Assembly (NCBI GenBank): GCA_001897835.1
Contig: MKUN01000041.1
Location: 115,009 to 179,008, forward strand
DNA from: Bacteroidetes bacterium 46-16
GTDB lineage: Bacteria; Bacteroidota; Bacteroidia; Chitinophagales; Chitinophagaceae
Length of the DNA: 64,000 nt
Direction: 5' to 3'
Shown here: positions 59,533 to 64,000 of the stretch, piece after piece
How positions within the stretch are numbered: position 1 is the stretch's first letter
Layout of the letters: each line of letters starts with the position of its first letter
The notes under the pieces: model-generated
The model's input: the letters and a program-made list of their open reading frames with translations, nothing else
The model's database searches: none
What the model was told of the DNA's origin: nothing
Position numbers and translations under genes: made by a program

Positions 59533-62500
59533 CTACCTGTTTGTTTGTGTAATTATTTTTTCAGTGCCGAGCAGCGCACCGTTCCTATCTGTTATGCGCA
59601 GCAAATATACTCCGGTGGCAAAATTACGCATATCTATTTTTCGCGCGTCTTCATAATAGCCAAGCCTGCGCCCTTCCATACTACTGATAGATACGTTTAC
59701 CTTTTCATCGGTAGATATGTACAGATAATCCGTTACAGGATTAGGAAATAGGTTTACCATAACGTTTTTGCCGTTAGCATTAAATATCCCTAATGAAGTT
59801 GCATCAAACGGTGCAGATGTTCCGGTACAACCATTGCTATCTGTTACGGTCACTACATAGTTACCTGAAGTAATTGTTACGTTATAGGTGCCTGAAATAG
59901 CGCCGGTAATTGGGGCACCATTGCGCTTCCATTGATAAGTTGCATAGCTGCCTGTACTTAAAAGGGTGCCGCTAACAGTAATGACGGGTACGGGATTGGG
60001 GTGTACAATTACGGTATCTGTCACAGATGTGTCCGCGCACCCAAAGCTATTGCCGACTACTACAGCATACCGATTTGCGGTATGGACTATGTAGGTGGCT
60101 GCTGTTGCGCCTGATATCGGCAGACCATTTTGTAGCCAAACATAAGTGGTTCCGGCACTTGCTGCCAAAGTTGTGCTGTCCCCATTGCAGATACTGATAG
60201 TACCTGATGGGCTAAGGGTTGGCAATGGGCTAATGGTGATTGGCTTTTGAATAATGGTACTGGTGCCACACATAAAGTTGGCAGCAACTTTTATAGTATC
60301 ATTGTTACCGCCTGCGATAATTGTTATACTATTGGTAGTGCTGCTGCCTGACCAACCTGTAGGCATTATCCATGTATAAGAGGTAGCCCCTACGATGGCA
60401 GGAACATTGTATGTATAAGTGCCGTTCCTGCAAATAGTGTCATTGCCAGTTATGGATGCAGGTGCCGTTACCATGCAATCATTAAAGTCCGTAATAAATC
60501 CATCAAAAGTACCGCCCCCATAAGCAGCCTGATGGCTGCCGGAGGTGGCGATGCCAGTGTAGCTTTTTGTGGAGCCGCCTATGAATAATCTTGAATAGTT
60601 ATTGCAGTATATTCCGTATCCCACATCTGCCAATTCACCACCGAAATAAGTTGCCCAGATACGGGTGCCGCTTGTATCGAATTTGACAATGAAGGCATCC
60701 TGAATGCCGCCAAGCGTATCCTGATAGGCACCTGTACTGGCAATGCCGCTGGTGCTGGTTGTTGATCCAATTAGGTAGATATTGCCAAGAGCATTACCGG
60801 CAAGACTATACGCAGCTTCGTTGCCACTACCACCGTAATAGGTTCCCCATTGCCTCACCCCTGTTTTACTAAATCGGGCAATAAAAGCATCGCCCACACC
60901 ACCGCCGTAAACAGGCTGAAAACTGCCGGTTGTGGATACGCTGGTTGTACTTATTGCTGTACCAGCTATATAGACGTTACCAGCACCGTCACACTTAACT
61001 GCGTTAGGTTCATCTGATGCTGAACCTCCGTAATAGGTAGCCCATTGGCGGCTACCCGTACTGTCAAATTTTACAAGAAAGCCATCTTCACCACCGGCCA
61101 AAGCTGCCTGATAACTACCTGTAGTTGCTATATTGGAAGTACTCATGGTATAGCCTGTCAGGTACACATTATTGCTATCATCACAGGCAAGACCTTGTGC
61201 CTGCTCAACATCTGTACCGCCGTAGTATGTTGCCCATTGCCTTACACCTGTACTGCTGAATTTAACAAGGAAAGCATCTGTGCCACCGCTATTGGTTGTC
61301 TTAAATGAACCTGTTGTGGCTATGCTTGCAGTGCTTGTTGTAATACCTGTAACTAACGCATTCCAATTCCCGTCACAGGATACGCCATAAGCCTGATCGC
61401 TGCCCGTACCGCCGTAATAGGTTGCCCACAAACGGGAACCGGAAGTGTCAAATTTTACGAGGTAGGCATCCTGCCCACCACCACTTGCTGCCTGATGGCT
61501 ACCTGTAGTGGCCATGCCAGCACTGGAGGTATAGCCTGTAAGATAAATATTGCCGGAGGGATCGCAGGTAGTTCCTAATGCAAGGTCTGCTCCGCTCCCT
61601 CCATAATAGGTTGCCCACTGTCTTACACCTGCGTTGTTAAACTTAACAAGGAAGGCATCTGTAGATGCGCTTAATGTTGCCTGATAGCTACCTGTAGTAG
61701 CTATGTTCGCTGTGCTGGTGGTGTGAGCAGCAAAATACCTATTGTTATAACTATCCCCGGTGATACAGCCTGCACGAACGGTTTCATTTATATTTCCACC
61801 ATAGTAGGTACTCCAGCTTAATGTGGGGTCTATGATAAGTGTTCCCGTATGTGGGGCGGTAGTGAAGCTAAGAATATCGTTCTGCAGAACGAATGATGAG
61901 GCAATAGGTGTGCCATTTTCCTGAAAACTGACTGGGGCATTCTCGGTAACTGTTCCCATCGGCGTAATAGCGTTCAGTTTACCGTTTTTATCAATGGATA
62001 AGTGAGCTGCACCACTATATTTCAGCTTTATATCGCTGACCTTGCCACCGGAACGCACAACAAAATCATACTCAACATTGTCACCTTTTATGTAAAGTAC
62101 CCAATCAATTTTCGGGTACACTTCCTTGTAAGTGATCTTTTGGTAAGCACGAACTGTTGCGCCCTGCTCACCGAGTTGTGGCAGATAGTACCGCTCAAAA
62201 TAAGATTGTAACTGTTCGGTGACGACTTTTGCCTGCGGATCTGCGCCGACCAGGTCAACATCCATGCGATAGGTGTTGATCTCATCAGGCCGTGTTGCGG
62301 TAGGGGTAGCCCATTGGTAATGTAGCTGCCCACTACCAGCAAACATACTCAGCCCGCTTCCTCCTACGTGGAAGTTGATGTCATTACGCGGTGTACCATA
62401 CTGGTCGGTAACTTGTCCCTTATTTTCTAAAAAATACAAGGACTGTTGTGGGTGTTTAGAAAACGCCTGTGCCTTTGAGGGTTTAGTGGCGGAACATAGG

Positions 62501-62541
62501 CCGCCGAACAAAATTGGAAAGAGTAAATGCTTCGCATTCAT
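59533..62541 (-). CDS. SBBP-repeat T9SS-exported protein
   Basis: A 1002-residue protein. After a signal-like N-terminus comes a DUF7948-like domain (about 35-240, FLENKGQVTDQYG), then about seven copies of a 55-residue repeat with core RQWATYYGGS...D (about 240-640), matching SBBP beta-propeller repeats. C-terminal Ig/PKD-like domains (about 660-900) and a type A T9SS sorting domain (LFPNPVTDYLYIS) complete it. The repeats are close to each other, so copy number can change by recombination. It diverges from the XRE regulator across a structured RNA. Confidence 0.88.
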   Translation of the reverse strand: MNAKHLLFPILFGGLCSATKPSKAQAFSKHPQQSLYFLENKGQVTDQYGTPRNDINFHVGGSGLSMFAGSGQLHYQWATPTATRPDEINTYRMDVDLVGADPQAKVVTEQLQSYFERYYLPQLGEQGATVRAYQKITYKEVYPKIDWVLYIKGDNVEYDFVVRSGGKVSDIKLKYSGAAHLSIDKNGKLNAITPMGTVTENAPVSFQENGTPIASSFVLQNDILSFTTAPHTGTLIIDPTLSWSTYYGGNINETVRAGCITGDSYNNRYFAAHTTSTANIATTGSYQATLSASTDAFLVKFNNAGVRQWATYYGGSGADLALGTTCDPSGNIYLTGYTSSAGMATTGSHQAASGGGQDAYLVKFDTSGSRLWATYYGGTGSDQAYGVSCDGNWNALVTGITTSTASIATTGSFKTTNSGGTDAFLVKFSSTGVRQWATYYGGTDVEQAQGLACDDSNNVYLTGYTMSTSNIATTGSYQAALAGGEDGFLVKFDSTGSRQWATYYGGSASDEPNAVKCDGAGNVYIAGTAISTTSVSTTGSFQPVYGGGVGDAFIARFSKTGVRQWGTYYGGSGNEAAYSLAGNALGNIYLIGSTTSTSGIASTGAYQDTLGGIQDAFIVKFDTSGTRIWATYFGGELADVGYGIYCNNYSRLFIGGSTKSYTGIATSGSHQAAYGGGTFDGFITDFNDCMVTAPASITGNDTICRNGTYTYNVPAIVGATSYTWIMPTGWSGSSTTNSITIIAGGNNDTIKVAANFMCGTSTIIQKPITISPLPTLSPSGTISICNGDSTTLAASAGTTYVWLQNGLPISGATAATYIVHTANRYAVVVGNSFGCADTSVTDTVIVHPNPVPVITVSGTLLSTGSYATYQWKRNGAPITGAISGTYNVTITSGNYVVTVTDSNGCTGTSAPFDATSLGIFNANGKNVMVNLFPNPVTDYLYISTDEKVNVSISSMEGRRLGYYEDARKIDMRNFATGVYLLRITDRNGALLGTEKIITQTNR

Positions 62542-62655
62542 GCCGACATTATATTAAAGGATTAACAAATACATTCTTGTGGAATGCGACCCCTTAATAT
62601 GTCGGTGTGCTTTGAAGACAATAAGCAGATAAGAACTAATCTGTTTGGATAAAAC

Positions 62656-62838
62656 AAAAAAAGAACGTGGGTGCCCTACGTATTATCCGACTCAGAAGCC
62701 AGGGCAGGCCGAAAGACAGAACAATAAGAGAGCAGCCCACGCCTTTGACGTGAGCTATTCTACTTATCATCTCTACTTTCTGTGAAATTTGCCCTTTTAC
62801 TGAGTCGAGATTCAAAGCGAATGCTTCAATATTTTTGA
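62656..62838 (-). ncRNA. Rod-shaped small RNA, 6S-like
   Basis: On the minus strand about 180 bases fold as one long rod: an 8-bp closing stem (CGACTCAG 62807-62800 with 62695-62688), AGGGCA/TGCCCT (62795-62790 with 62706-62701), ACAGA/TCTGT, ATAAG/CTTAT, and an 8-bp apical hairpin AGCTCACG/CGTGGGCT (62756-62749 with 62741-62734). A separate terminator hairpin (ACGTaGG/CCcACGT) and a T-run end it at about 62656. Length, rod shape with internal loops and an independent promoter and terminator fit 6S RNA, the sigma-factor/RNA polymerase decoy. No sequence match is claimed. Confidence 0.55.
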
Positions 62839-62843
62839 AGTCG

Positions 62844-62851
62844 CAAAATTA
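62844..62851 (-). promoter_or_regulatory. -7 box of the 6S-like RNA
   Basis: The minus strand reads TAATTTTG then C, matching TAnnTTTGc. It sets the RNA start near 62836-62838. No good -33 TTTG is seen. Confidence 0.5.
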
Positions 62852-62978
62852 TGTTTTCTACATTGAGTTATCTAATATTGATTAAATTATCTGTTTCGTT
62901 GAAAAATCAAATCTACAAGAAAGAATGTAGGTAAATTTGTCTTTTTCGTTATTTTTTATTCCTAATAGGAATTTTTTG

Positions 62979-62986
62979 TACATTTG
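62979..62986 (+). promoter_or_regulatory. -7 box of the XRE regulator gene
   Basis: TACATTTG matches TAnnTTTG. It overlaps the first ATG of the frame (62984), so the second ATG at 63005 must be the start. Confidence 0.5.
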
Positions 62987-63004
62987 GATAGAAATTCACT
63001 AAAT

Positions 63005-63412
63005 ATGAAAGAAACTATAAATTCACAAACGCTGCGAATCACTATTGGTAAGAATCTTAGTGTATTTAGGCACCTAAAGGGCGAAAAACAGGACGTTCCC
63101 GCTGATGCTATAAACGTGAAAGCATCGGTTATAAGCAGAATTGAAACTGGAACTTATGAATCGTTTACCTTAGATCAACTTATCGGATTATGCAATCACT
63201 ATGAGGTTACACTACAACAGGTCTTGGAATTAGAGATTACTCAAATTTTCACCTATTCGCAAAACAACCAGCCCGGAACAAGTTCAAATACTCAGACAAA
63301 TGAAGTTGCTGCTGGCTATCTTTTACATATTCAGTATTTGAAAGACGAGTTAAAAAGATACCGTATTAAAGCTGGAGAATTAGATGTAGAAGAAAAGGAT
63401 GAAGAGAAGTAA
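63005..63412 (+). CDS. XRE-family HTH regulator
   Basis: A 135-residue protein with an N-terminal XRE helix-turn-helix (about 10-65: GKNLSVFRHLKGEKQDVPADA ... SVISRIETGTYESFTLDQL) and a C-terminal coiled coil (about 95-130, YLKDELKRYRIKAGEL). It is preceded by its own promoter box and followed by a terminator. It probably represses a nearby accessory operon. Confidence 0.8.
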   Translation: MKETINSQTLRITIGKNLSVFRHLKGEKQDVPADAINVKASVISRIETGTYESFTLDQLIGLCNHYEVTLQQVLELEITQIFTYSQNNQPGTSSNTQTNEVAAGYLLHIQYLKDELKRYRIKAGELDVEEKDEEK

Positions 63413-63445
63413 ATAGTTTTCATAATTTCTGACATACCTAAATTT

Positions 63446-63476
63446 TACGCCAACATAATGCTGGCGTTTTTAATTT
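63446..63476 (+). terminator. Terminator after the XRE gene
   Basis: ACGCCA pairs with TGGCGT around a 9-base loop and is followed by TTTTAATTTT. Confidence 0.8.
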
Positions 63477-63493
63477 TATCACATTAAACGAAA

Positions 63494-63769
63494 ATGGCAA
63501 ATAGTAGTGAGCTGAAGGCTGAGGCACTGGATTATGTGAAACAAAAAATCGCAGGCTGCTTTGGCTCTGACGATGGTATTTTTGCCGGACATCAGACAGA
63601 TGAGGATAGGGCAAAGGGGCTAAGGCAGTTTGCTGCTAATAAGGGTTTGTCACTTGATGAGGTATCGGGAGTAGCGATGGATTACATGCAGCAAAAGGGA
63701 TACATTAGAGATCACATTGATGAACAAATGCCGGAAATCAGGAAGTTCTTTAAGAAGAAAATTTCCTGA
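63494..63769 (+). CDS. Small hypothetical protein
   Basis: A 91-residue helical protein (MANSSELKAEALDYVKQKI to EIRKFFKKKIS) with a basic C-terminal end. No family is recognised. It stands alone between terminator and promoter. Confidence 0.5.
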   Translation: MANSSELKAEALDYVKQKIAGCFGSDDGIFAGHQTDEDRAKGLRQFAANKGLSLDEVSGVAMDYMQQKGYIRDHIDEQMPEIRKFFKKKIS

Positions 63770-63814
63770 ACAATAACGGATTAAGCATAGGAAATATTAA
63801 TAGAAAGGGAATAG

Positions 63815-63822
63815 TATCTTTG
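63815..63822 (+). promoter_or_regulatory. -7 box of the AAA ATPase gene
   Basis: TATCTTTG followed by C is a good TAnnTTTGc match, 41 bases before the ATG at 63863. Confidence 0.6.
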
Positions 63823-63862
63823 CATACTTTTTACCCTTGCAAGCACTAAATAGCGACTTTGT

Positions 63863-64000
63863 ATGATTAAGTCTATATCACTCCATAATTTTATGGGGTA
63901 CAAGAATTTTAAGAGTGAAAACTTTGCACCTGTTAATGTAATCATTGGAAAGAATGATACAGGTAAAACGGGGCTATTAAAACTACTTTACGCTACCGCA
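63863..64000 (+). CDS. OLD-like AAA ATPase (N-terminal part, cut by the window)
   Basis: The first 46 residues (MIKSISLHNFMGYKNF, then VNVIIGKNDTGKTGLLKLLY) show the SMC/RecF/OLD-type N-terminus with Walker A GKNDTGKT. Proteins of this kind in accessory regions are often OLD nucleases or Gabija/Septu-type defence ATPases, with a partner gene downstream. The rest lies outside the window, so the type is open. Confidence 0.7.
   Translation, partial: MIKSISLHNFMGYKNFKSENFAPVNVIIGKNDTGKTGLLKLLYATA

Noticed and set aside
20000-64000. CRISPR array, transposase genes, conjugation genes
   Set aside because: No spaced identical repeats of CRISPR type, no DDE or HUH transposase motifs, and no relaxase, TraG or TraM-type genes were found.
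19877-64000. Second copy of the tRNA-Phe 3' end marking the right end of the element
   Set aside because: I looked for the T-arm and acceptor sequence again and did not see it. Serine-integrase sites can be very short, so absence is not decisive.

Overview
The window comes from a Bacteroidota chromosome, most likely Chitinophagaceae-like. The evidence is type IX secretion (T9SS) C-terminal sorting domains on several exported proteins, promoters with the phylum's TAnnTTTG -7 box, a DUF4270-glmS gene pair, DUF4248, no obvious Shine-Dalgarno sequences, and host genes (1-19.8 kb) that use many ATA isoleucine codons.

Region A (1-19.8 kb) is ordinary chromosome: the end of a DUF4270 protein, glmS, a SAM methyltransferase, metK, aspartokinase, an OstA/LptA-like protein, an MlaD/MCE protein, a large peptidase-MA/TolB/beta-barrel outer-membrane protein, an MBL-fold hydrolase, a Sua5/YrdC protein, ligA, a NadR-kinase/PAP2/PnuC group for nicotinamide riboside salvage, and a secreted PQQ-type glucose/sorbosone dehydrogenase. 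It ends at a tRNA-Phe gene with a clear TTTG-N19-TAnnTTTG promoter and a strong terminator.

Region B (19.87 to about 47.5 kb) is an integrated element. Its serine recombinase lies antisense to, and reads into, the tRNA-Phe. Then come small early genes, DUF4248, a frameshifted gene, and a 0.47-kb non-coding region with eight copies of TTGCTACAA or its complement and one arm of a 36-nt inverted repeat. A one-direction run of about 25 genes follows. It has no terminase, portal, tail tube, tape measure or conjugation genes. It does have many short all-beta proteins, about ten single-TM or two-TM proteins, a transglutaminase-like protein, two proteins with peptidoglycan-binding repeats, two lytic transglycosylase-like proteins, fibre-like proteins, and a 236-residue putative major capsid protein framed by hairpins. 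I read this as the virion module of a tailless, probably membrane-containing provirus. The run ends with a PP-loop (PAPS-reductase-like) enzyme, a 2088-residue polyvalent protein (C5-MTase, N6-MTase and strawberry-notch-type helicase) and a KaiC/RadA-like ATPase, then a terminator.

Region C (47.5-50.8 kb) carries three genes that look like a defence cassette: a HEPN-motif protein, a DUF2441-like protein and an Ntn-hydrolase-like protein.

Region D (50.8-62.6 kb) has a four-gene operon (response regulator, lipoprotein, multi-TM protein, histidine kinase). Palindromes of the form GGGATWWATCCC lie exactly 34 bp (centre to centre) from -7-like boxes in front of three transcription units: the regulator operon, a protein of unknown function, and a T9SS-exported protein whose 5' leader can form an 8-bp loop-loop or pseudoknot pairing. 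Two large T9SS-exported proteins follow.

Region E (62.6-64 kb) has a rod-shaped RNA of about 180 nt that resembles 6S RNA, an XRE regulator, a small unknown gene and the start of an OLD-like AAA ATPase. The right end of the integrated element is not recognisable in this window.
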